Source: Takakia lepidozioides (taxonomy: Eukaryota > Streptophyta > Takakiopsida > Takakiales > Takakiaceae). From it: 64,000 nt of DNA. Below the pieces are notes generated by a model. It was not told where the DNA came from. It saw only the letters and a list, made by a program, of their open reading frames with translations, and did no database searches. The stretch covers positions 72,582,756 through 72,646,755 of the forward strand of contig CM060731.1 of the NCBI GenBank assembly GCA_030704615.1. The letters are read 5' to 3'. Below, in pieces: positions 37,670 to 50,040 of the stretch. Every line of letters starts with the position of its first letter. The stretch's first letter is position 1. Both the position numbers and the translations under genes were made by a program.

Positions 37670-37838
37670 CTGTGCTTGAAAGCTGTCAATCTGTTGCGAG
37701 GGCGTACAAAAAAGAGCAGACCCAAAGGGTGGGAATGTTCTGTCCAGTATTATACCCCTATTTGAACCAGCGGTGCTTGAAAGCTGTCAATCTGCCGCGA
37801 GCGCGTATAAAAAGAGCGGACCCAAGGAGTGGAAATGT
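37670..37838. repeat. Two-copy duplication at the 3' end of the hydrolase gene
   Basis: The text gcttgaaagctgtcaatctg, then gcgtacaaaaaagagc and gaatgtt at 37674-37740, recurs at 37769-37838 with a few changes. The right copy is coding (the last membrane segment and Arg/Lys tail of the alpha/beta hydrolase). The left copy lies just beyond the stop codon at 37758-37760. Confidence 0.8.
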
Positions 37839-40800
37839 TGTCACCACTGCTATGTAAGTGAGAAGCCAAAGTGTTCGCCGATTTTGTGCTGCCAGCCCTG
37901 CAAACCCTTTAGCAAGTGGATCTCTGGCATCTAGCTGACGCTTACTACCCAATTTCAGAGCTGCTGTCTTGGACTTATTTCTGTCCTGCACACTGCTTGC
38001 AGCTGGTTTAGTGACATGCACTGGTCCCAGCTCCCCAGTCGATTTGCTTTTGAGCTGCTTGTTTGATTCAGCCAAGTCGATTGCTGCATCCATGCAATTA
38101 GTGAAAGAAGCTATCACAGACAGATCAATGGGCACTTCAATTGCTGGTGCTGAGGATGCCTGCAATGACGAAATGGGAGCTGATGTTTTGAGATCGTCTG
38201 CCTCCCCTGGCACTGCAATATTCTGTGTCCGGATGTACTGCTTGGTGTCTGATGCTTCAGGTGCACCCAGCTTGCCATGATTGCGGAACTGCTGATCAGT
38301 GGTCACTGCAGATGATTGGAACTGCAACCAACACGTCCGCAACAACTGCTTGATTACAAATCAAATAAAGTGGAATCAAGATAAGCTAGTAGCTGCATAC
38401 ACAAATATAGTTGCCCTCCTGGCTTGCAGTACTTGAGGGCTCCTCTGTAATGCCTGCCCTATGGCACATGGTTCAATCGGAAACATTCCAACAATCTGAG
38501 GTCACAGTGTACTGCCTACTTAACACGCTCTGAAATTTTATTGACTATCTTAGGTCTCACTTACAAAAACTTGAAGTCTAGGAAGAACACACATAGCAGA
38601 TGTCGATGGTAAATAAAGCTAAAACCTGGCCCAGTAGCTGTGTCAACGCTGACTGCAAGGCAAGAAGCTCGGTTCGATCCTTGAAATGAAGTGTAATCCC
38701 TGCCTGGCCACCCAACTGTCCTTCCGATCCATCCTCTCTGGTGATTGGAGCCAACTCCTCTGCTAAAAGTTCTGTGGAGGTTGCGGCTTCCCTCTCAATT
38801 GAAGTCTCAGCATTATCCCTCCCAAGATTTATGCTGGAACCTTTCCCAGCAAAACCTGCAAACCCACCCTTAATTTCCTCCATTGTGGGGACTGCAGATT
38901 CTTGAAGCGGCCTTTTGTGTTCTGACAGACAGTTCTCTTCTTGGAGAACAATCTGCTCATTGCCATCAATTATGGATGGGAAAGTGTCATCATTGTCAGA
39001 CATGCTTGGTGCCAACCTCCCTGTCTTTGACAGACTCACAAAAGGAGCTTGATCGATTGAAGACTCATGACTTTTACCATCCCTGACTGGCTGGAGTATA
39101 TCCCCATTGTCCTCAGGTCCTGGTCCAGCGCGCAAATCCTGTGCTGCTACCTGGCCACTATCTGAGAGGTTTATGTATGGTGCCTTGTCAATATCAAAGC
39201 CTCTGATAGTCTTAAAGTGGGAGTCTGGAACCTGTCATCCGGTAACCCAAACTTTTTATGATTCCCAATGCTATAATCATATCACTAAGTGGAATCTTAT
39301 TCAGGACACCCGAGGGTCACGATGGGCAAAATTTCACTAGACCAGCCATGTGTGTGCTTGCACATATGCAGGCCATTAGGCTCCTTCCCTCAAACTGCCG
39401 CCACAAAGAGGGATCCATGTTATCATGACATGCATACAGTTAGTATAAAAGAGGGCCCCATCTGCCCCCATTTCTTATATTTTTTCCCAGGCTAGACAAC
39501 TGTAGTAGTTTGTCTGGGAAATCAAGAGGCCGCTGAGAGAAATGGAACAAGATTATCCTGGCACTGATGATGAATAAAGAAGCTCTTACCCTCTGTGGTT
39601 TGTGCATGAGAGAACTTGGAATGACAAATGTCATGAACTCTGTCAAGGCACGTACCCACCTGCACCAAGAGACCTTTATTTCAAGATAACAATCCAACAA
39701 CCCCGCGACCACAAGCAGACGGTTTCCCTGCCTGTTGTATGAGCAGGTTTGAGCTAGAAACAACTTGAGCTGAAATCTGACGAGGAGCGTAGAGCTGGGT
39801 GTGCATACCAAATGCTGTAAGCTGTCATGCCTTCAAAGCACGCCAGGTGGCCTCCATGTTGTGTTACTGCCAACACCACATTCGGGTTTGCACTGCATAC
39901 AATGACCGGGGATTAACAATGCAGAGTCAATGACCCTTCACTGTTTTGATATCCCTTCCTGTATGGAACCCAGAAGTGTTGCGGTACTCACATTAGACCC
40001 ACCTTAAAACATAACCCTTGTTCATGTGTGGCACACAATTACACCCGGGTGATTCTAAACTGAACTGCTTTTGAGGGGAAGTATGGAGCTTACGTGACTT
40101 CATCCCAGGGTATAGCCTCCTTGGTGCAGACTGGATCATCCAAGGAGTTGAAACAGAGAAGGGGTACTGCAACATCTGCCAGATAATTGGCGCTGCTACA
40201 CCGCCGGTAATAAGTGTCCACGGTCTGCACTCCAGTTCACACCAAAAATTTATGTAGACACAAAACTGGACCTGTTTAAAAACAAGTCTGTAGTCACAGA
40301 TGCCAATAGATAAATAATATTGCTCATACTACTCGCCCTTGGACAACCATTTGCAACTCAGAAAGTATAATCGATGACATTTGATCAGCACCCTGAACAT
40401 GAACCCCCTTATGAAAGTCTCTTTCACAAAACCTGGCGTACAGAGACCATACAGAGTTGTAATCCATACCTCAAACTTTCCAGTCAGCCGTGTACAGTAG
40501 TTGTCAAAATCGCGTATGGTTTTACTCTGTCAAATAACATCAAGAGAAAAAAAACTTTTAGGTTTTTGAAATCGTGAACAAATATTTTACATCATAATGA
40601 TGACAATTCCAATAAGCACTAACCTTGCTTAAGAGATTCCAGTCCGCAAAGCGTGAGAGGGCACTCTGGTGCCTACACAAATGTCAAAACCAAACACAAA
40701 AAGTAAGCAAACTTGACACTTTGAAACAGAAAAGTACATCTCACCCCCAACCATCACCAAAGGAGTCCTTTCTCAAAAAGTGATGGCGAACCTTTTCTGA

Positions 40801-43664
40801 CCAGAGGCAATTTGCAAGATACTAAACGCACCCAAACCGGGAGAGATTACCTCTCAAGTATCCCTCCGACTTCCAGAGGCCAGTGAGAATATGGAAAGAA
40901 TTTAGTACATACAATTGGGCATACTCGAGCAGGCCACTTGCAAGGATTTTATTGTAAATATTCTGCACCCCATTCCTTGAAATGAATCTGTCACACACCT
41001 GTCACACATACATGAAACACAGAAACCTTTTTAGCAGTACTATTCATATTCTATCTCGTAGTCTATCCAATAGAATTTGTCAAGTTGCAGTCAAACCAAA
41101 CAATAGTTTTTACATCCAAGCTGTGCCACTATTGCAAGGGGAATAACTGGACATACCACAAGATCCCAAGGACAGCAAACAGCTGCTGCAGCACCGACAG
41201 GTGTAGCTGCACCTTCTTCTCCAAGGTACTTCACCTGCACAATAGTAACAAGGTTATTCTAACGTTCGAAGCAAGGAATTTAGCAGTAGTGTCATTTCTG
41301 ACCACTTCCTTCAATACAAAGTTGCTTCAGCAAACATCCATGTATGCCTCCAATCTGTACTTCTACAAGGGCCCGACATTCACTGACACTTATCCAGGTT
41401 GTCAGGGACAGTGGTAGAAACATCCATATCCATCTCTACCAATAACTGAATAATTTTTGCCGATTGTACCAGTATGTTGGCTCCGATGCTTGTGCCAATT
41501 GTAAATAAAAGCGCTCGGGGATACTTCTTGTGGACATACTGGATAATCCTCCGAAGATCCTCTGTCCACCCAGCATTATAAAACTGGTCGGACTGCCATC
41601 CATACATAGTGGAAAGTCAGCTCAGCCCGAAACACAACTGCCAAAAAACACTTCACACAACATCTCACTAAACCAGTGCAGAATGCAATACAAAGAAAGA
41701 CAAAGGGGGCGAAGGTCAAAGATTCGCCCGTTCTCCATCAAATCTACAATCTTCTATTGTGTTCAAGAAGTCGACTACAACTTGTAGGATCTTACATCAT
41801 GCATGCCCATGATCAACTTCAGTTGAAATCACATTATATTTGAGCTGCGGCTGCATAATCTCAAGGTTTTATTTGCTCTAAGACCTGAACCAAAAGTCCA
41901 AAGATAATGCTGAGAGAAAGCACTCACAGTGATGGAGACACCTCCCAGACCACGATGATTGCACACTAATGCTCTCCATCCCTTCACTGTTGTGCTGTGT
42001 GCAATGTGCTTCACATACTGTCCCCACCAGGTTCATCAATATTCACTATTCCGATTCCTTGAAACCTCTCCCTTCCGAGTATGGAGCTAGATTGATATAA
42101 TCAAAGCCTTCAGAACTACAAGCTGGCAAGAACAAGTGAAGAATTATTATTGCTCGGAAAAGAAGCCAGAGACTTACTGCATCATTGGAGTGACTTGTTA
42201 AACCAGGAATGATAATGACAATTGGAGTTTCATCTAAAGCTGAGGTGCGCAGCTTGCTTTCATCCCCATCTTCCTGATTAACTGCAACCAGTGTTATTTT
42301 GTTAAAGTAGTGCTCTACATATTTGCGTCCCTTTTTTTCCTCCTGCCCGTACTGATTGCAAACAAGAAAGACAATCATGGAGTGACGGTTTACAACAAGC
42401 CTTACAGGAATGTGATTTGACCCAGTCAAGAGCTATCGTTCCTCCATCTGCTGTGATAAAAAGCTGCCTGCCACCCCAACCAACCATACCTTCTAAGTGA
42501 AGGTCCATCTGGTGCTGTGGAATCCTCCAACCAATGTGGCTCCGTGACATTAGTCAGTCATCAATCTAGCAAACATTTAAAGAGGAAAATGCTAACAGTC
42601 AACAATGATACATGAAGGTGTGGGTCTGTGGGTCTGCAGGACTTACCGATGGTACTCAATAGGTGGTGGCCGGCCATGAAAATGTAGAAAACAAGTCTGC
42701 AGGTGCGGACTGGCAAGCCATGGTGTTGCCCAATACCTAAGCAATATGCCAGTAGGGAGTCAAAAAGATCGCAGTGTTCCTGCTTCTAATGCTGGCAACA
42801 ACAATTGCATTGCTTTTCAACTTACTGCTCGTCGAGACTGTCGTGACTGTCTACTATTTCCAAGCAGAGATAACTTCTGGAATTTGAACCAGGATTAACT
42901 TGAAGGAACTTACATTCACAAAAAGAATTGTGCAAGGACCTTGACTGCCCATTGAAGGCAGAGCAAGTGATTAAATCTATTTCAAGGGGGGTGCGTGGAG
43001 ATCCCCGAATCAGGAGATAACCCCATTTTGATTTCCTCTATAGTTCCTCAACTGAACAGAAAATGGAACACGGAAGCTCTAGCATGATAGTTTCGAATAG
43101 GAATTTTACCAGACGAAACTCAGCCGTCTACCCTGACTTTGGATTATTCACACGGTTTCTTCATTGTTGAGACAATGATTGAGATTCACTCTGGAATTCA
43201 CTTGGGAGTTCCACAATACTGCCACCAAAGCCAGAAGGAAAGACAGCACTCCAATAGGATAAAATTAGCAGCGTTGTCACTCAACCAAGACAGAGCACTG
43301 CGAGCAAAGTTCATGAACTGTACCTGCGCTTGAGGATTTCACACTTGGGGAGAATTTGCGCCCCTAACTTGGACGCCGGGCTGACGAAGACACGGACGAC
43401 ATCGCCTCTAAATCCGTTCACCAGGTCTCCCACAAAATGGAAATCCAGCACATGATATAGCCAAATTGATGTTACTAGGAGCATCAGCACAACATACTCC
43501 CACGCGGGAACTGACGCTGCCGTCGTCCCCAGCTTCATCAATCCCAGACTCGTCCATTCCACGGCTAAAACTTCCAGACAATACATCGATCTGCCTCTAA
43601 AACCAAAACAGATGCGATTCTGCAATGTTGCAATCGAAGCAAAACAACAAACTTGAAAATCCAT
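37758..43664 (-). CDS. EMB8/ABHD-type alpha/beta hydrolase, membrane-anchored
   Basis: Fifteen exons in phase: 43664-43324, 42736-42647, 42467-42422, 42351-42178, 42017-41928, 41592-41470, 41234-41157, 40998-40913, 40672-40624, 40526-40470, 40224-40094, 39892-39809, 39659-39590, 39231-38626, 38321-37758. They encode 862 residues, or 836 if the second Met at 43586 is used. An N-terminal membrane segment (EYVVLMLLVTSIWLYHVLDF) precedes the hydrolase fold: ATPWLASPHLQT, IIIPGLTSHSNDA, CNHRGLGGVS, nucleophile GTSIGAN, acid LDDP, and the QHGGH histidine. Relatives (EMB8, ABHD1/3, YheT) are esterases or phospholipases. About 390 residues of low-complexity tail follow, with two copies of an IDKAPYINLS/IDQAPFVSLS motif, ending in a second membrane segment (LLTYIAVVTTFPLLGSALF). 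The substrate is unknown. No lesion was found. Confidence 0.93.
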
Positions 43665-44095
43665 ACCCTACGTAGAAACCGACCGTGAGCTCATGCGGAA
43701 AAAGACACCGTAAATCAGACATGTTTGGAGAACTTCTTTGACAGCTCAAATCAACATCTGTAGGAAGGTAGGACGCTTATTGTAAACAGCTCAAGTATGA
43801 TCCAGAATAGCATGAACAAACAACTGAAGCAATTGCAGAGACTTACTTGGCAGCAACCTCATCCGGTGCAGCATACAACCCTGTGATGCACACACTTCCT
43901 TGAGACAAGCGAGATGCGATGCCCGAGCGCAGTGGGACCAGCTCGCTGAAAACTGGAGTCCTCTAAGTAATTTGGCAAAACCCTTTCCACACGAGAGAAG
44001 AAAAAGCCCCAATTAGCGGTAATTAAGCTAATGTGTTTCGTGTAATCAGTTGGTGCCACGCTTGAGGTATAGGGTAATGCCCTGAGTGGAGGGCA
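43665..44095. other. Intergenic, upstream of the hydrolase gene
   Basis: This should contain the hydrolase promoter. Nothing else was recognised. The decayed PPR copy on the other strand starts just to the right. Confidence 0.4.
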
Positions 44096-45796
44096 TTGTG
44101 GAGGGCATTACACTGCGTAAAGAAATGGCCTTATCTTTTCATCCTTCCTTTATGCTTTCTCCTCGCCAATAGCTTGAAGCAGGTGCACACTCACATTATC
44201 CAAAGTGGATTCATGCCAAATGTTTTTCTACTCAACACCCTTGTCAACATGTATGTTAAGTGCGGGAGCATCATGGATGCTCACCAAGTGTTCAACAATC
44301 TTTGATCACGTGGAATATAATGTTGGCAGGATTTATCAAGCGTGGGTGCATTAAGGATGCGAAGGGAGTTTTCAACACTATGGCTGAACGAGATGTGGTG
44401 TCATATCCACAGCAGGGACGTGGTAGGGAGGCTTTGGAGACCTGTGATCAAATGATGGGGAAAGGGGTGAAGCCCGACCACATCACGTTTCTGTGCATTT
44501 GCAATGCGTGTGCAAGCCTGGCAGCTCTGGAAAAGGGTAAAGAGGTGCATGGTTGCATCACCAAAGCTGGAATTGTACCAGATGTAATTCTGAACAATAC
44601 CCTCGTGGACATACATGCCAAATGTGGGAGCATTGAGGATGCGGTGGGAGTGTTCAAAAATATGGCTGAACGAGATTTGATGTCGTGGAATACGATGCTT
44701 GCAAGATCTGCACAGCAGGGGCGCAGGACGGAGGCCTTGGAAACCTATGAGCAAATGATGGGGGAAGGGGTGAAGTGCAACCACATCACGTTTGTGTGCG
44801 TTTGTAATGCTTGTGCAAGCCTGGTAGCCCTGGAAAATGGCAAAGAAGTCCATGGTGACAATCATCAAAGCTGGAATTGTACCACATGTCATTCTGGACA
44901 CTGCCCTGATGGATATGTATGCGAAATGTGGGTGCATTGAGGATACAAAAGGAGTATTTGACAATATGGCTGAACGAAATGTGGTGTCATGGAATGCGAT
45001 TGATCGCAAGATATGCCCAGCATGGTTGTCATACGGAGGTCCTGCAACTATTTGAAGGAATGGAAAAGAACGGCTTGAAGCCAGACAGTATCACCTTTAT
45101 ATGTGTTCTCTCTGCATGCAGCCACACTGGCCTACTCAATGAAGGAAGACGCCACTTCGATTCCCTGAGTCAAGATCATGGTGTCACTCCGACAGTAAAG
45201 CACTTTGGCTGCATGGTGGACCTTCTTGGACGTGCAGGACAACTGGATGAGGCAGTGGACCCGATTAATAAAATGCCAATCAATCCAGATGTTGTGGTGT
45301 GGAAGACCTTGCTTGGTGCCTGTAGTATCCATGGCAATGTGGAGATGGCTGAACGTGCGGCAACATCTATCCTCAAGTGGGGATGAACAGGATACAATAT
45401 GTGTTGCTATCAAACATCTATGCTGCAGCTGGCAGGTGGGATGATACTACAAAGGTGATAAGAATGATGAAGGTCAGAGGGTTTAGAAAGGAGCCAGGTC
45501 GCTGTTGCATTGAGGTTGGCAACAGGGTGCACACGATTGTCGTAGATGACGAGTTGCATCCCAGAATTAAGGAAATCCATGCTGAGCTGAGAAGATTGTC
45601 TGGGCAGATGAAGGAGGCAGGGTATGTGCCTGACACGCGCTTTGTATTGCATGATGTGGGGGAGGAGGAAAATGAATTTTCTCTTTGCCACCGCAGTGAG
45701 AAGCAGGCCATTGGTTTTCACAGACCAATCCAGGATCACCAGACTATAGACATAAGCAGCACACGCATGAGGTCCTTTGGATTGAGAGTTGGTTGA
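44096..45796 (+). pseudogene. PPR protein of the PLS/DYW class, frameshifted
   Basis: Consecutive pentatricopeptide repeats are readable but need three frames. An opening piece (VHTHIIQSGFMPNVFLLNTL, VNMYVKCGSIMDAHQVF) ends at a 13-nt loss near 44292 relative to the copy at 46970. P/L/S repeats follow (KPDHITFLCICNACASLAAL, DVILNNTLVDIHAKCGSIED, AERDLMSWNTMLA), with shifts near 44853, 45000 and 45375. The end is an E domain and the start of a DYW domain (GYVPDTRFVLHDVGEEENEF) that breaks up at about 45710, before its zinc/catalytic part. Intact relatives go to plastids or mitochondria and edit C to U in RNA. This copy cannot make one. Confidence 0.92.
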
Positions 45797-46225
45797 ATCC
45801 TCCTTGGGTGAAGGAAAAGCTAGCTGCTTTCATGAGACAAGATCAAGGACAACTGGTGCGGGCACTTTCTTCTTCAACCATTTAGTCTTGTTTTGTCCTC
45901 TTATCAGATTCATTCCCAATTTTTCACTTTGTGTTTTTAAGTTACCTCGATGGGTGAATCTATGGTGGTTTGGATTTTTGCACATATTACTGCCAATGGG
46001 ATAATAGGCGCATTGAAAAAACTTTCTCACAAATTGTCAGCAATGCAGCACCAGAACTAGTGTGTGGTAAGTATGGTCGGGGTGTTTGCTAGATAAATTT
46101 TAGGTTATCATTGTCAACTCTTAGCACAGGGCCATACTGTTGCCTAGGCAGGGTTAGCTGAAAGAAGCAGGGATGAAGCGTGGGTGCAGATCCATCCGAG
46201 AGGTCCTGATTTCAAGCACCAGAGT

Positions 46226-46800
46226 GCATATGAGCCCCTGAGGATTGACAGCTACAAAAAATCTGCAAGGGTAGATGGTCATCTTGAAGGGGCGGTGGCA
46301 GCACAATTGATAAAATCAGGCACCTCCACAATGATCTCCACTTCCAAAAGAGGACCCTGGGAGGAAGTTCTCAAGATTTCTTCTGGCGCTTCTGAACTTG
46401 TGAGGACACTATATGAGGCACACTGAAAGAGGCTCTGAAATTTTTGAACCATGGAGGCATTTTCACAGAGTCAGATAATGAAGGCACCTTCTTCAACACA
46501 TTTCATCCTGTTCATAAGTTGAGTTGGGTGTTTCCTAGAACTTCAAGCTCCAGATTACCTATGATTCCCTGTGGATCAATAGCTACAAGAAACCTGCATG
46601 GGTAGATGGTCACCTAAAGGCAGCAGCTGCAGCGGCACCTTTGATAAAATCAGGTACCTCAACCATGACAACAGCTTCTGAAAGAGGATCAAGAGAGGGA
46701 GTCCACAATCCCTCTTCTGGCACTTCTGGGCATGTGAAGATGCTTTGTGCGGCAGGCAGTCTGACAGAGGCTCTACAGACTTTAAACCAAGGAGGCATTT
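46226..46800 (+). repeat. Two-copy duplication in a PPR leader
   Basis: Units at about 46226-46460 and 46564-46800 share the blocks ttgataaaatcaggcacctc (or ttgataaaatcaggtacctc), tctggc.cttctg and gaggctct, and both end near aaccatggaggcatttt or aaccaaggaggcatttc. The second unit runs directly into PPR repeats. This looks like a duplicated N-terminal region of the PPR copy, now diverged. Confidence 0.75.
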
Positions 46801-47322
46801 CAGAACGTATGTCTGTCTCTTGCTTAAGTGCATCGAGATGGAAGGTCTGGAAGCTGGAAAGCAGATGCACACTCACATTATCCAAAGTGGGATTCCCGCC
46901 AAATGTTTTTCTACTCAACACCCTTGTCAACATGTATGTTAAGTGCAGGAGCATCATCATGGATGCTCACCAAGTGTTCAACAGAAGGGCTCAACCATCT
47001 TTGATCACGTGGAACACGATGCTTGCAGGGTATGTACAGCAAGGGCGGTATGGAGGCCTTGGAGACCTATGATCAAATGATGGGGGAAGGGGTGAAGCCC
47101 GACCACATCACGTTTCTGTGCATTTGCAATGCGTGTGCAAGCCTGGCAGCTCTGGAAAAGGGTGAAGAGGTGCATAAGGATGTAAAGGGAGTTTTCAACA
47201 CTATGGCTGACCGAGATGTGGTGTCGTGGAACGCGATGCTTGCAGGGTATGCACAGCAGGGGCGCGGGATGAAGGTCTGCTTCTGTAAGGTACTTCTTTG
47301 TGATGCAGTGCAAAGCTTGTAG
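46641..47322 (+). pseudogene. PPR copy 2, truncated and frameshifted
   Basis: Two overlapping frames (46641-47072 and 47023-47322) carry TLTLSKVGFPPNVFLLNTLV, NMYVKCRSIIMDAHQVFNRR, PSLITWNTMLAGYVQQGR, KPDHITFLCICNACASLAAL and DRDVVSWNAMLAGYAQQGRG. The text is very close to parts of the PPR copy at 44096-45796, so the two are paralogues from local duplication. Several repeat units present in copy 1 are missing here and no E or DYW domain follows. Sequence from 47330 to 47820 shows no PPR signal. Confidence 0.88.
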
Positions 47323-47824
47323 ATGGATGAAGGACACTTGGTCAAAGGCACAATGCAGACAGCCTCTTGTGGCAATTCGTATAGCCTAGCGCAAATCTGT
47401 GAGAGCTCCAAAAGTAGGTTGCTTTCTTTCTGGCTGTTGTTCCTGCCAAAACTCTGTTGCTACTTCCGTGGGTGCGGGATGAAGGTGTACATGACCAATA
47501 GGACTGTAGGTGTTTGTCGTTGTATTATTTTTCAAATGAGTGATGGTGGGGTGTTGTGCAGTGTGTCTACTCCTCTTCTCATATGAGCTTCACTGTCGGC
47601 TGCACTCAAGTGACGACTCTTCTCACATCTCAGTCGTGCACGGTCTTCTCTTCAGACCCACTCCTCAACTTTATCTACTTCCCTACAGATTGAGTGCTTA
47701 ATGTTGCATTTTTGTCAACGGTGTTGCAGATCCAGGGGCAGTGAATACTGACATTTTGCGGGAAGTACCTGTTTGGCTTGCAAAGCTGAGCAATGTGCTT
47801 CTCATGAGGTGTGACACCCAACAT

Positions 47825-48420
47825 TATTACATTCATTTCTGTTCTCAATGCTTGTGCCAGCCTAGGGGCCCTGGAAAAAAGTACAGAGGTCCATGAGCTG
47901 ACATCATTCTGGACACTGCCTTTGTCGATATGTATGCCAAGTATGGGAGCTTGAACAATGCTAGACAAGTTTTTGACAAAACGTCTCAACGAAATGTGGT
48001 CTCATGGAGTGCAATGATGGAGGCTTTTGAGATGTATGAGCAGATGATACGGGAAGGCATAACACCCAGCAAGGTCACGCTCATTTCCATTCTCAATGCA
48101 TGTGCCAGCATAACAGCCCCGGAGGAGGTCCATGCTGACATCATCAAAGATGGAGTTGCCTCATATATCCCTTTAGAAAATGAACTTTTTAACAGGTATG
48201 CCAAATGCGGCAGCTTAAAGGATGCACGGGATGTGTTTGACAACATGGCTGAGCAAGATGTGGTATCATGGAGCGCAATCCCAGCGCAATGTCGATCGCA
48301 GGATATACTCAGCATGGGTTTGGTGTAGAGGCTTTAGATATCTATGAGCAAATGATATAGGAAGGGGTGACACCCAACAAGGTTACGTTCATTTGTGTTC
48401 TCAAGGCCTGTATCATTCTC
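47825..48420 (+). pseudogene. PPR copy 3, fragment
   Basis: The open stretch 47930-48328 reads MYAKYGSLNNARQVFDKTSQ, NVVSWSAMMEAFEMYEQMIR, TPSKVTLISILNACASITAP and DARDVFDNMAEQDVVSWSAI. Related text in other frames extends to both sides (NACASLGALEK-like near 47850, FICVLKAC-like near 48390). It is more diverged from copies 1 and 2 than they are from each other. No C-terminal domain is present. Confidence 0.85.
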
Positions 48421-48429
48421 TTCGACCAG

Positions 48430-49261
48430 TAGATGCCAATTAGACGCTGCTCCATGACAATGCTGGGGGGTTTGAGGCTGCAGTGTCAAGCAGTCAACTG
48501 CTTGTAGGATAAGCAAGTTGATTCTTGTCATATGATCATGTCGGGGCTCTCTCTAGCAGCATTGTCGACTGAGCTTATGCCTAAGTCACCTGCATGATTC
48601 CACAATGGTGCTAGCCACATAGAATCTTGCAGACAGAATTAGGGTAAGTGACGGTGGTCCATGGGTTTGCCCACAACTCGCACTAACTGTTGAGGGCAGA
48701 TGTGGGCCCCTGCATTGAACAATGCCTTGGAGAATCGCCTGTCATCTGGCTTTTCAGCCTTTTGTCGGTGAGGGGTTGACGTAGTTGACCTACTTAAGGG
48801 TTTTGGAGTTGTTCAATCTATTTTTTCTCTCCTGCAGTCATGTGAGAAATGTTAGTGCCTCCCAAGTGTATGCAAGGTGTCCAGACTTGAGTCTAATTGG
48901 TTTCCAATGCTAATTTGCTGCAGACAGGGTCATTATGCAGTCACCTGTGGTTCAAGATTAGCATTTAGTCTCCAGGCAGCTCTGCCTTGCAACGATGCCT
49001 TCCACCAGCATTTCCCTTCCTTGTGTAGATCACAGGTCGGGCCCCTACTCACAACATCACTCCAATCAGCAGCATAGCTCTTCAGTTACAGGTCAAACGC
49101 AGAGTGCTTTGTGGAGTAGGAGGGTTCAATCATGCAACAAGCAAGATTATAGCAGTTTTTCAAGTAGAGTGTCTTTGTCATTGGCCAGGCTCCATGGTAG
49201 AAACCAATTGAAAATTTAAAAATATCATATAAAGAACATTCATAATACAAATCTGTCAGTT
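48430..49261. other. Gap between PPR fragments
   Basis: No gene, RNA or clear repeat was recognised. Short frames are present but without any family signature. Confidence 0.4.
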
Positions 49262-49440
49262 GTATCAAACCTCCCGTTCATTTGTATTCTCGTGCATGTG
49301 CCAGCCAAGTAGCCCTGGAAAAGGGCAAAGAGGTTGATGCTGTCATCACCCAAGCTGGGATTGCCCCAGATATCATTCCGGAGACTACTCTAGTTGACAT
49401 GTATGCCAAATGTGGGAGTATGAAGGATGCATTATCAGCA
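49262..49440 (+). pseudogene. PPR copy 4, one-and-a-half repeat fragment
   Basis: The sequence reads CASQVALEKGKEVDAVITQA, GIAPDIIPETTLVDMYAKCG and SMKDA, then stops matching at a direct-repeat region. It is the shortest member of the decayed PPR row. Confidence 0.8.
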
Positions 49441-49441
49441 T

Positions 49442-49720
49442 GTGGTAGCCTCAGCAACAATCCACCATTTTTTTGAAAAACAAAGAAACACATGATGTAT
49501 GTAGGTAACACTATGGGGACGACCCACCCCTTTTTATGCTTCCCAAACTCTGGGGATACCGAAGAGGAGGGACCAGCAGGATTTCAGCCCTCTTTCCATT
49601 GAAAAATAAAAATAATATGGTAACTTCGGCAACACTCCGCCGTTCTTCTTCCGGAAAACAATGAAATATGGGATGTATGTATGTAATACCATGGGGATGA
49701 CCCACCCCTTTTTGTGAAAA
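49442..49720. repeat. Two direct copies of a 90-bp unit
   Basis: The unit at about 49442-49535 recurs at about 49623-49712 (caacaatccaccattttttt against caacactccgccgttcttct; atgatgtatgtaggtaacac against gggatgtatgtatgtaatac; the block acccacccctttttatgctt against the block acccacccctttttgtgaaa). Copies are about 180 bp apart and moderately diverged. Confidence 0.8.
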
Positions 49721-49817
49721 ATTGAACGTAGTTCTCAGAATTCGTCGCTAGTAGTGCGGAGCAACGCAAAGCCCTACTATCTATCTAGCCATTTTATCTT
49801 AGGAAATTGTTGTCCAA

Positions 49818-50040
49818 CAGCCAGTAGCTCAATTGGATAGTGCACTAAGTGCCACCCAGATGTTTCCGGGGTCCAATCCTGCTACCTTGACTAGTGGGGT
49901 ATGTTTCTTCTCCCATGCAAAAGCCTTCAAGGAGAGGTCACTGTGAAAGAGCTTATTTTCTCCTCACTATAATTAAGAGGCCTGATTTGTGAGTTGTCGC
50001 TCCTGGGTGTTTTCCTTTATTGGCTCTGTCCCCAAGGGAT
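49818..50040 (+). repeat. Probable tRNA-derived SINE, copy 2
   Basis: The head holds tagctcaattgg (a match to the RNA polymerase III box A) at about 49825 and ggggtccaatcctg (box B-like, two changes from GGTTCGAATCC) at about 49867, a spacing of about 42 bp as in tRNA genes. No sound acceptor stem or anticodon arm forms, so it is not a working tRNA gene. The body at 49930-50020 matches the repeat at 33540-33660. Confidence 0.6.

Noticed and set aside
44096-45796. Functional PPR gene with introns
   Set aside because: Frame breaks lack GT-AG signals and match small indels relative to the neighbouring PPR copy.
49818-49895. tRNA gene
   Set aside because: Box A and box B are present, but acceptor and anticodon stems do not form; better explained as a SINE head.
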